NCBI GenBank assembly: GCA_963781025.1
Contig: CAWADU010000003.1
Span: forward strand, 2,170,001 to 2,234,000
Source: Tardibacter sp963781025
GTDB taxonomy: Bacteria > Pseudomonadota > Alphaproteobacteria > Sphingomonadales > Sphingomonadaceae
Direction: 5' to 3'
Length of the DNA stretch: 64,000 nt
Below, piece by piece: positions 49,354 through 56,619 of this stretch (the first letter of the stretch is position 1; the number at the start of each line of letters is the position of its first letter). The notes below the pieces were generated by a model. The model was not told where the DNA came from and ran no database searches. It was given only the letters and a program-made list of their open reading frames with translations. A program made the position numbers and the translations under genes.

Positions 49354-49977
49354 ATGCACCACAATCTGAGGAAAGCATTGCCGGCTGGTTGCGACAGCAT
49401 CACACCGCGGATGCCGGTCGATCGCCGGAGCTTGCTTCTGGGAAGCATCGCGGCGGTCGCCGGCCTGTCGATCGTCCGTCTCGATGCCGCCCTGGCGGCG
49501 ACCGGTCCGACCGCCAGCCTGCCCAAGCAGACGATGGGCTTTCTTGAGGCTCTGAGCGACACGCTGATCCCTGCGACCGACACGCCGGGCGCGCTTAAGG
49601 CGGGTGCGTCGGCCTTCGCGCAGAAGTACCTCGCCCGCGCATTGGCGCCGGCCGAATTCGCCCAGCTTCCGGGGCAGATCGAGCTGGTTCGGCAGGAACT
49701 GACGCGGCGGGGCAAGATGCCGTTCGAAAGGCTGAAGCCTCCCGAACGCGCGGCACTGCTGGCTGCGTTCGACCACGAGGTCATGGCGCAGCCGACGGCG
49801 CCGGCGGTTGCCGCCTTTGGGTCAACATATGCCCGCATCCGCGCGATGATCATCCTTGGCTACTATACATCCGAAATCGGCATGACGCAGGAACTGACCT
49901 ACCTGCTCGTGCCCGGCCATTACGATGGCGATGTTCCTTTTGATCCCAAAGCGAGAGAATATTCCAATGGCGCGTAA
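49354..49977 (+). CDS. gluconate 2-dehydrogenase subunit 3 family protein (Tat-signal small subunit)
   Basis: A 207-residue protein. Its Tat signal has DRRSLLLGSIAAVAGLS near residue 23, and the mature domain is helical with TLIPATDTPGALKAG and later IRAMIILGYYTSEIGM, as in subunit 3 of gluconate 2-dehydrogenase and glucoside 3-dehydrogenase. It carries the GMC subunit through the Tat system and stabilises the complex. GGGGAG at good spacing supports ATG 49354; ATG 49411, directly before the RR motif, is the alternative. It overlaps the cytochrome gene by 11 bases. Confidence 0.85.
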   Translation: MHHNLRKALPAGCDSITPRMPVDRRSLLLGSIAAVAGLSIVRLDAALAATGPTASLPKQTMGFLEALSDTLIPATDTPGALKAGASAFAQKYLARALAPAEFAQLPGQIELVRQELTRRGKMPFERLKPPERAALLAAFDHEVMAQPTAPAVAAFGSTYARIRAMIILGYYTSEIGMTQELTYLLVPGHYDGDVPFDPKAREYSNGA

Positions 49978-50365
49978 TTCCATGACACCCGCGATGATGG
50001 CGCTGGCGGGCGTCGCGGCTTTCCTGACCGCGACGCTGGCAGCGGGCCCGGCATTGGCCGCCGGCGATGTCGCGAAGGGCAAGATGGCTTTCGCGATCTG
50101 TTCGGGCTGCCACGACCTCACGGCAACCAACAAGCTCGGCCCGCCGCTTCAGGGCGTTGTCGGCCGAAAGGCCGGATCGGTGCCGAACGTCCATTATTCG
50201 ACCGCACTCGCCCAGTCGAACTTCGTCTGGACGCCGCAGAAGCTCGATCAGTTTCTCACCGACCCCGCCAAGATGGTGCCCGGCACGCGGATGCCTTACC
50301 GCATCACCGACCCGGTCAAGCGGACCGACGTCGTTGCCTATCTGGCGACGCTGAAGAAGAAGTAG
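49967..50365 (+). CDS. class I cytochrome c, electron acceptor of the GMC dehydrogenase
   Basis: A 132-residue protein with a signal peptide (cleavage near ALAAG) and a single-haem cytochrome c domain. CSGCH is the haem site, GPPLQGVVGRKAGSV follows, and the axial methionine is in GTRMPY. The sequence is like small cytochromes c2/c550. Start ATG 49967 lies inside the end of the small-subunit gene. It would transfer electrons from the flavoprotein to the respiratory chain. Confidence 0.87.
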   Translation: MARNSMTPAMMALAGVAAFLTATLAAGPALAAGDVAKGKMAFAICSGCHDLTATNKLGPPLQGVVGRKAGSVPNVHYSTALAQSNFVWTPQKLDQFLTDPAKMVPGTRMPYRITDPVKRTDVVAYLATLKKK

Positions 50366-50410
50366 AAAAAAGCGGCCGTCGTGACGCCTGAGACGAGGAG
50401 AAAATCGATA

Positions 50411-51376
50411 ATGGACGGTCTTTCGCGCCGCATGTTCATGTCAAGTGCCGCGGGTGTGACCGGCGGCATTCTTATGAGCGGAAGCCTGGCCGCCAAAAGC
50501 GCGGGGTCGCGCTTTCCGATCGGCCTCGAACTCTATAGCGTCAGCAAAGAGATGATCGCTGATCTTGACGGCACTTTGCGCAAGGTCGCCGAACTGGGCT
50601 ATCGCGAGGTGGAGCTGCCCAGCCTCTATGGCCGGACGCCGGAACAAATGCGCCGCGCGCTCGATATCGCGGGGCTCAATTGTTCTTCGTTCCACATCGC
50701 GCCGAGTTCACTGGTGCCGGGCATGATCAGCCTCGACACCGATCCCGATGCGGTGTTCGCTCAGTGTCGCGATCTGGGGGCCAAATACGCGGTGTGCGGG
50801 CTTCCGCCGATGCGGGCGGACCAGAAGCCGACGCTTCAGGCGATCCAGACCGATCTTGGGGGGACGTTCCAGCGCTTTTTTGACAGTCTCACGCTCGACG
50901 ACTGGAAATGGAACGCGGATTTCCTGAATAAATATGGCGAGCAGGCGGCCAAGCGCGGCCTGGCGCTCGCCTATCATAATCACAACGAGGAATTCCGGCT
51001 GCAGGGCGACACGAGCGGGTATGACGAATTGCTTCGCCTCACCGACAGCAAGCTGGTCAAGATGGAACTAGATTGCGGCTGGGCATATGCGGCCGGACGC
51101 GATCCGATTGCGCTATTTGCCGCCGGTGGACCCGATCGCTACCGGCTTCTTCATCTCAAGGAAATGAAGCCAGCGCAGGGGAATTCCCAGAAAAAATGGG
51201 ATCCTGTCGAGATTGGGCAGGGCGTGGTCGACTGGCCTAAACTGCTTGCCGCTGCCGACCGGGCTGGCGTCCGTTATGCCTATATCGAACAGGAGCCGCC
51301 CTATGCGCGCCCGGCGCTGGATATCGTGAAGTCGTCGCTCGACTATTTCAAGCATCTCGGCCGGGTAAGCAAGTAA
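50411..51376 (+). CDS. Tat-exported sugar-phosphate-isomerase/epimerase-like TIM barrel
   Basis: A 321-residue protein. A Tat-type signal (LSRRMFMSSAAGVTGG) is followed by a xylose-isomerase-like barrel: IGLELYSVSKEM, LAYHNHNEEF (metal His/Glu region), KMELDCGWAY, LLHLKEM and YIEQEPP, the positions where family members bind a divalent metal. GAGGAG precedes ATG 50411; a GTG 30 bases earlier is less likely. In C-deglycosylases and 3-keto-glycoside lyases a fold of this family eliminates the aglycone from a 3-keto sugar. Being exported and directly downstream of the dehydrogenase, it may do this in the periplasm. It is a close paralogue of the protein at 55588-56520. Confidence 0.8.
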   Translation: MDGLSRRMFMSSAAGVTGGILMSGSLAAKSAGSRFPIGLELYSVSKEMIADLDGTLRKVAELGYREVELPSLYGRTPEQMRRALDIAGLNCSSFHIAPSSLVPGMISLDTDPDAVFAQCRDLGAKYAVCGLPPMRADQKPTLQAIQTDLGGTFQRFFDSLTLDDWKWNADFLNKYGEQAAKRGLALAYHNHNEEFRLQGDTSGYDELLRLTDSKLVKMELDCGWAYAAGRDPIALFAAGGPDRYRLLHLKEMKPAQGNSQKKWDPVEIGQGVVDWPKLLAAADRAGVRYAYIEQEPPYARPALDIVKSSLDYFKHLGRVSK

Positions 51377-51486
51377 CAACCCGGCGTCTGTTCGTACCGG
51401 TTGGAGAGTTGGCCTCCCCGACTTGGATGATGAGCGATTGCGCGGCGGGCATGCACGGCGTGCGCGCCAATTCCAGCGCATGCCGC

Positions 51487-51805
51487 ATAGCCGGCGCGGG
51501 CCGTCTTGCCGGGACGCGGGCCAAGGATCGTCGCGCCTGCGGCGACGAGGTCGCGCAGCTTCTCGACCATCGGCAAAGTGAGCCGGTCCACATCGTCGGG
51601 CAGTACGAGCAGCCGGTAGCGCATCCCGCTCGGCAGCACGAGCGCGCCGTCCCCGACGGTCGCCTGCAGCAATATCTCGGCATTGAGCCAGTCGGCGCTA
51701 TAACCTTCGGGCAATGCCGGCGGCGACTTCCAATAGGGGACCCTCGCCGGTGTGCCCTCGCCGTAGAAATAGGCGACATCGGCGAACCTCCCGGATCATG
51801 GCGAG
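51487..51805 (-). pseudogene. remnant of a GH106-type alpha-L-rhamnosidase
   Basis: On the minus strand a single frame from about 51786 to 51487 reads as the inner part of a GH106-like glycoside hydrolase, with FADVAYFYGEGTPARVPYW, EGYSADWLNAEILLQ, LVLPSGMRYRLLVLP, and LRDLVAAGATILGPRPGK. It has no start. A TGA lies a few codons upstream in frame, and the upstream piece (IPLAMIRE) is in another frame. The sequence loses family likeness after GY at about 51487. These enzymes have around 900-1100 residues, so only about a tenth is left. It marks a decayed rhamnosidase between the exported dehydrogenase set and the glycoside transporter. Confidence 0.7.
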
Positions 51806-51837
51806 CGGGATCACGCACCTAAGCGGGACCAGCCTCC

Positions 51838-53385
51838 CTAGACGGGGCTGGGCGATTGTCGCGCCAGTCCTTCGGGCGGCGCGTCGTTCTCAGGCAAATC
51901 CGAAGCCGGCACGGCTGCGTCAGCAGGGGCGGTTCCGGCTTCGCGTGCCGCCAGAAGCTGCAGATTGGCCTCATGGCCCTGTTGCGTGATCCGATACCGG
52001 CTGATGAAGAAGATCGTCACGGCTTGGAGCGCAATCAGCGTTGGAACGACCAGCAGCACCAGGTTGCGGATTATGGACGGATCCAGGGTGGCGGGGTCGG
52101 CCCGGACCGGAAAATGGACCACCGATACCAATAGACCCGACACGAGGATGCCGACGCCGCTCACGCACTTCTGAATGAAGACATTTGCGGCCAGCACAAG
52201 CCCTTCGGCTCTCCGCCCGGTCGAAAGTTCATTTTCCTCGACCACATCGATCAGCATCGAGGAAATGAGCACGCTGGCCGCTACACCCAGCGCAATTGCG
52301 GTGACGTTGGTTCCGAACAGGATAACGATCAGCGCATCGCTGCCATTGGCCGGGAACCAGCCCTGCAAGCGCAACAAAAGCGGCGAGACGCCGATGGTCG
52401 CGGCGACGATGGCCAGAATGACCGAAGCCCGACGCTTGCCCAAACGCCGCGACAGAACTGGCGCCACGAAGGCGCCAGTCGCGGAGCCGATGAGGCTCGC
52501 GGGCAGGAGCATGGCGAGTTTCGCCGCGGAAAGACCCCAGAAATAGGTGTTTACGTACAGCGAAAGCCCGGCCGAAATCCCGCTCGCGACGCTTCCTGAA
52601 ATGCCCGAGATGAGGAGCATGACCAGCGACGGATTGAACAGCGTCCGGCGTATTTCTCCCAAGGCTCGGGGGAGGGAAACCGGCCGCTTCGGCGGCGGGG
52701 ACTTCAGATAGGGGATATAGCGATGCGTGCCGATCGACGCTGTCAAAATCGACACCAGTATCACGCACCCCGCCATGATCCCGTAGGTTGTATAGCCCGC
52801 CGGGTTGAGCTGGCCAATCGGGTAGGTCGCTGTCGGCCGGAATAGCCAGGTCAGCGTAACGAGATTGAGCAGCAGGCCGCCCCAATAGGCGAAGAAGAAC
52901 CGATAGGAGAAGAACGACGTCCGCTGATTGTAGTCCTTCGTCAATTCGGGAACCAGGGCATTGCCGGGAATCTCGTAAAGCGAAATGAAAATACGGACAG
53001 AGACGGTCATGACCACCATGTAGATGATCAGATGCTCGGCGGGCCAGGCAGGCGGATTCCAGAGCAAGGCGAAGACAATGGCAGCGGGAAGCGCCGACGC
53101 ATACATGAAGGGGTGGCGTCGACCCAGCCTGGAGTTCCAATTGTCGGACACCTGGCCGATGACGAGGTCGGCGATCGCATCGATAACGGAAGCGAGCAAC
53201 AGCGCCGCCGACACCCAGCCAGCGGGAAGGCCGACGACCTGGCTATAATAGAAGAGAAGAAAATAGCTGAAGCCGACGTCCTTCACCCCGTAGGCGATGG
53301 CGCCGGAACCGTAGACCATCTTCGTACGCCAGGTGATCGGGGCAGTCCCCGAACTCGAACTATCCACGCTCCATTTCTCCATCAT
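51838..53385 (-). CDS. GPH-family (glycoside-pentoside-hexuronide) MFS sugar transporter
   Basis: A 515-residue membrane protein with about twelve hydrophobic segments. The N-terminus has KMVYGSGAIAYGVKDVGFSYFLLFYYSQV and DAIADLVIGQVSDNWNSRLGRRHPFM, the hallmark of GPH symporters such as MelB, XynT and LacS relatives. It imports a sugar or glycoside with a cation. The start is one of two adjacent ATGs (53385 or 53382). In this context it would bring into the cell the glycoside, or the sugar made by the exported enzymes encoded beside it. The ligand is unknown. Confidence 0.85.
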   Translation of the reverse strand: MMEKWSVDSSSSGTAPITWRTKMVYGSGAIAYGVKDVGFSYFLLFYYSQVVGLPAGWVSAALLLASVIDAIADLVIGQVSDNWNSRLGRRHPFMYASALPAAIVFALLWNPPAWPAEHLIIYMVVMTVSVRIFISLYEIPGNALVPELTKDYNQRTSFFSYRFFFAYWGGLLLNLVTLTWLFRPTATYPIGQLNPAGYTTYGIMAGCVILVSILTASIGTHRYIPYLKSPPPKRPVSLPRALGEIRRTLFNPSLVMLLISGISGSVASGISAGLSLYVNTYFWGLSAAKLAMLLPASLIGSATGAFVAPVLSRRLGKRRASVILAIVAATIGVSPLLLRLQGWFPANGSDALIVILFGTNVTAIALGVAASVLISSMLIDVVEENELSTGRRAEGLVLAANVFIQKCVSGVGILVSGLLVSVVHFPVRADPATLDPSIIRNLVLLVVPTLIALQAVTIFFISRYRITQQGHEANLQLLAAREAGTAPADAAVPASDLPENDAPPEGLARQSPSPV

Positions 53386-54028
53386 TATATTGCCAGCACC
53401 CGGCGGGTCAGGTCGCCATGGGAACCCGGAAGCGAGGAAATTTACCTAATCGTTTTGGGGTGAGCAGATCGCGCGGCGCATGAGGCAGGCTCTTATTTCG
53501 ACCAACGTCGCTGTGCATTAGCGACGACCGACTCATTGGCCCCAGGGTTCGTAAATTCTCTCTCCTCAGGCACCCATCGGGCCGGCGCATCCGTGCAGGC
53601 AGAACGCGCGACCCCCGGACACCGGCCCAGAACGAGCCACTGCCATATTTTGATGTGTGCAGCCGGAATTGGCTACCGGAAATCCAAACCCATGTCAAAC
53701 CTGCCCGCAGACGGAACGTCGTGAAGGGCCGCCGCAAAATCGTGCGTCCGCATTCATCAAAATTTTGGCGCGATAATGGTGCCTTGCCGTAAGATGGCCT
53801 CCCTCCTCTCCCTGTCGAAGCCCGCACGTCCCTGACTTGCGGAGGATACATACTCATTATCAAAACTATTTACTTGTCGGTCGCGGCGGAATACACACCT
53901 TGGCGGAAGGCCTCCGCGTTTTTTCGTGTTTCGAGCAGGTTGGCCCGCATTCGATCCGACGACGGCATGGTGAATGGAAATCAGGGCGGCGCACATTGTC
54001 CCGTGAGAACGAAACAGAAACGGTTGGC
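53386..54028. other. 643-base region without a recognisable gene
   Basis: The region between the GPH transporter and the MATE gene has several open frames on both strands, but none shows a family pattern, a good ribosome site or a believable composition. An A+T-rich island (about 53845-53880, with CATTATCAAAACTATTTACTTG in part) may hold promoters for one or both divergent genes. I cannot exclude a small RNA or another decayed gene. Confidence 0.5.
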
Positions 54029-55492
54029 GTGGTGTACCGGGCGACCGCAGGACACGGCAAGGGCGCGGCTTCGCCGTTGGTGACCGGGCCCATCGGCCCC
54101 ACGCTTCTGCGCTTTGCCTTGCCGGTGATGGGAAGCAGCATCGCCCAATCGTTTACGGGCACGATCAACACCTTCTGGGTCAGCCATATGCTGGGGTCGT
54201 CGGCATTGGCGGCGATCGCGAACGCGCATATCCTTCTCGGGTTCCTGATCGGTTCCGTGTTCGGGGTCGCCATGGCGGCGGACATGCTGGTGGCGCGCGC
54301 GACCGGCAACGGAGACCTGCGGCGCGCGGGCATGGTCGCGGGCACCAGCCTCACTCTTTTTGCGACCTTCGCTTTTGTCCTGATGGCGGTGGGGCTCCTC
54401 GGCACGCCCCGTTTCCTCGTCGCCATGGATGTGCCTGCCGAAATCCGCGCCTCGTCGGAATCCTATCTGCGGATCATCTTCCTCGCGCTGCCGTTCATGT
54501 ATCTGTTCGTGTTGTTGTCGATGATGCAGCGCGGCGCCGGCGATACCAGCGGCCCGGCTCGTTTTTCGATGCTCGCGCTGTTCCTCGACGCGGCGTTGAA
54601 CCCGCTGCTGATCCGGGGCGTCGGGGGGCTTCCGTCATTGGGGCTCGCCGGGGCGGCCTGGGCGACATTGATCGCCAATGCCGTGGCGCTGCTGATGCTG
54701 GTCCTCAGCCTCCATCGCAAACGTTCGCCGGTACTGCCGCGCCGCGCGACCCTGCATTACCTCAGGCCCGTCGGGGAAATCGCACGGCAGCTTGTAGTGA
54801 TGGGCTTTCCGCTCGGACTGCAGATGCTCGTCATATCAAGTGCCGCGATGGTGATGATGAGCTTCGTCAACGGTTATGGAGCGCAAACCGTCGCCGCGTT
54901 CGGAGCGACGGCGCAGCTATGGACCTATGTTCAGATGCCGGTGTTGGCGATTTCGGCTGCGGCCGCGTCGATGGTGGCGCAGAACGTCGGCGCCGGACAG
55001 GACCACCGGGTGCCGAGCATCACCCGGTCCGCGATCCTGGCCTCCGTCTCCATCACGGTGGTTCTGGCCGCCGTCTGCATCGCGCTTGACCGCGTAATCC
55101 TGGGCTTGCTGCTTCCCGATCCGGCAGCCTTGGCGATCGCGCGTCACATCAATGCCGTCGTCGTCTGGGCATTCGTCTTCTTCTCGGTCACCTATGTGCT
55201 TTTCGGCGTGATGCGGGCGCACGGCGCCGTGCTCGTGCCGCTGCTGATCCTGACGTTTTCGACATGGATTGTAAGGGTCGGCTTTACGATGCTCGCAACG
55301 CCCCGGTTAGGGGCGGACTCCATCTGGTGGAGTTATCCGATAGGCCTTGCGGTTTCGAACATATTGGCGATCAGCTATTATCGGCACGGATCCTGGGCAA
55401 ACGCCCCGGCACGGGATGCCGAGGCCGGACCGGCACTGGGCGAGGCGCCCGATACCGGCGTTTCACCGCCCGCGCTCGATCCCTTGCCCTGA
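54029..55492 (+). CDS. MATE-family efflux transporter
   Basis: About 487 residues with twelve hydrophobic segments and the duplicated MATE organisation. The first half starts LLRFALPVMGSSIAQSF, with a membrane-embedded MQRGAGDTSGP loop (the conserved QG.GD type), and the second half starts IARQLVVMGFPLGLQM, with AQNVGAGQDHR. It exports cationic or lipophilic compounds with sodium or proton influx. The start is unsure: GTG 54029 or 54032 fits the family N-terminus, but no Shine-Dalgarno is visible and the frame runs 192 bases further upstream. It could export an aglycone such as a flavonoid; this is only a suggestion from context. Confidence 0.8.
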   Translation: MVYRATAGHGKGAASPLVTGPIGPTLLRFALPVMGSSIAQSFTGTINTFWVSHMLGSSALAAIANAHILLGFLIGSVFGVAMAADMLVARATGNGDLRRAGMVAGTSLTLFATFAFVLMAVGLLGTPRFLVAMDVPAEIRASSESYLRIIFLALPFMYLFVLLSMMQRGAGDTSGPARFSMLALFLDAALNPLLIRGVGGLPSLGLAGAAWATLIANAVALLMLVLSLHRKRSPVLPRRATLHYLRPVGEIARQLVVMGFPLGLQMLVISSAAMVMMSFVNGYGAQTVAAFGATAQLWTYVQMPVLAISAAAASMVAQNVGAGQDHRVPSITRSAILASVSITVVLAAVCIALDRVILGLLLPDPAALAIARHINAVVVWAFVFFSVTYVLFGVMRAHGAVLVPLLILTFSTWIVRVGFTMLATPRLGADSIWWSYPIGLAVSNILAISYYRHGSWANAPARDAEAGPALGEAPDTGVSPPALDPLP

Positions 55493-55502
55493 GGACCGTT
55501 GC

Positions 55503-55553
55503 AAAAAGGCGGCCCGCCCAGCCATTCGCTCATGGATTGACCGGGCTGCCGCC
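55503..55553 (-). terminator. Rho-independent terminator of the leftward sugar operon
   Basis: On the minus strand, arms GGCGGCAGCCC and GGGCGGGCCGCC pair, with an inner CCAT/ATGG pair, followed directly by TTTTT. It begins 34 bases after the stop of the TIM-barrel gene at 55588 and gives a clear end to the operon running from 64 kb. Confidence 0.8.
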
Positions 55554-55587
55554 CGATACCGTGGCTCGCCGCTGAGCGAGAGGTGCG

Positions 55588-56520
55588 TCAGGCCTTGAGG
55601 GCCGTGGTGACGTACCGATAGCTTTCCTCAAGCGACTGGAGGACCGGCTTTGTGAAGGGCGGTTCCAGCTCGACGTAATATTGCCGGACGTTGCTTTTTT
55701 TCATCTCCTCGAACACCGGTTTCCAGTCGATGATGCCCTGGCCGACGGCGACCGTTTGAAGCGCCTTGTCGGCGACCTTGCGCGCTTCGATGTCCTTGAG
55801 ATGGAGCAGCGGGATGCGGTCCTTGTGACGACGCAGCTTTTCGGCCGGATCGAAGCCCATCGCGGCGACGAATGCACAGTCCATCTCGAATTCGACATAG
55901 GCCGGATCGGTTTCCTTCATCATGATCTCGAACCCGGTCGTGCCGTCGACGGGAAGAAGCTCAAAATGATGGTTGTGGTGGGCCAGCCTCAGGCCCTGGT
56001 TGCGCGCCTTGCGGCCAACCTCATTCAGGAATTGCGCGGCTTCGCTCCAATCGGCCGAAGTAAAGGTCTCGAATACCCGTTCGAAGGGACCAGCGCGCTT
56101 GCGTGCGGGCAGCGGCGGCAGCAGGCAGACCACATAGGTCACGCCCAGCTCGTTGTGCGCGTCGAAGATCTGGTCGGCGTGCGTTTGCAGGCTAGGCATG
56201 GGTGACAAAAAAGGGTTCGGCAGTGCGCCGGCGCTGATGCAGCTCAGACCGGCGCTGGACAGCGACTGCTTCAGCTCCTTGGCCGCGCGGTTGTAGAAGG
56301 TCGGCAGCTCAACGTGGCGGTAACCCATCTCCGCGACCTTGCGCAGCGTGCCGTCGAAGTCCTTTTCCAGTTCTTCGCCGAGCGGATACAACTCCAGTCC
56401 CGGCTGCCATTGGATGCCCTGTCCGGATTTCCCGCTCGCACCCTGGCTGGCGTCAGCGCCAGGCGTGGCAGTCCCGGCGGGGGCAGCCGCCATCATTTCG
56501 CGCCTCGATAGGTCAACCAT
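55588..56520 (-). CDS. sugar-phosphate-isomerase/epimerase-like TIM barrel, paralogue of the exported one
   Basis: A 310-residue barrel strongly resembling the protein at 50411-51376 (GLELYPLGEELEKDFDGTLRKVAEMGYRHVELP against GLELYSVSKEMIADLDGTLRKVAELGYREVELP, shown here in part). The metal-site segments are LAHHNHHFEL, FEMDCAFVAA, LLHLKDI and YVELEPP. The N-terminus begins LSRREMM, as in a Tat signal, but the next 25 residues are Gly/Ser/Ala/Gln with no hydrophobic core, so export is doubtful. It may be a lyase or epimerase for keto sugars. It is the last gene of the leftward operon, 99 bases after the fusion gene. Confidence 0.8.
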   Translation of the reverse strand: MVDLSRREMMAAAPAGTATPGADASQGASGKSGQGIQWQPGLELYPLGEELEKDFDGTLRKVAEMGYRHVELPTFYNRAAKELKQSLSSAGLSCISAGALPNPFLSPMPSLQTHADQIFDAHNELGVTYVVCLLPPLPARKRAGPFERVFETFTSADWSEAAQFLNEVGRKARNQGLRLAHHNHHFELLPVDGTTGFEIMMKETDPAYVEFEMDCAFVAAMGFDPAEKLRRHKDRIPLLHLKDIEARKVADKALQTVAVGQGIIDWKPVFEEMKKSNVRQYYVELEPPFTKPVLQSLEESYRYVTTALKA

Positions 56521-56619
56521 ACCCCCTCCTTACATATGTTAAGAGAAATTGAGCCCGCACTTCACCTGAAGCGTTGGCGCCAGGATATATCCAGTCCAAG
56601 TCGATAGCTTGCCGCGATC

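Noticed and set aside
53408..53863. 151-codon open frame on the minus strand in the gap before the MATE gene
   Set aside because: No domain, no ribosome site, and an Arg/Ser/Pro-rich composition without protein-like pattern.
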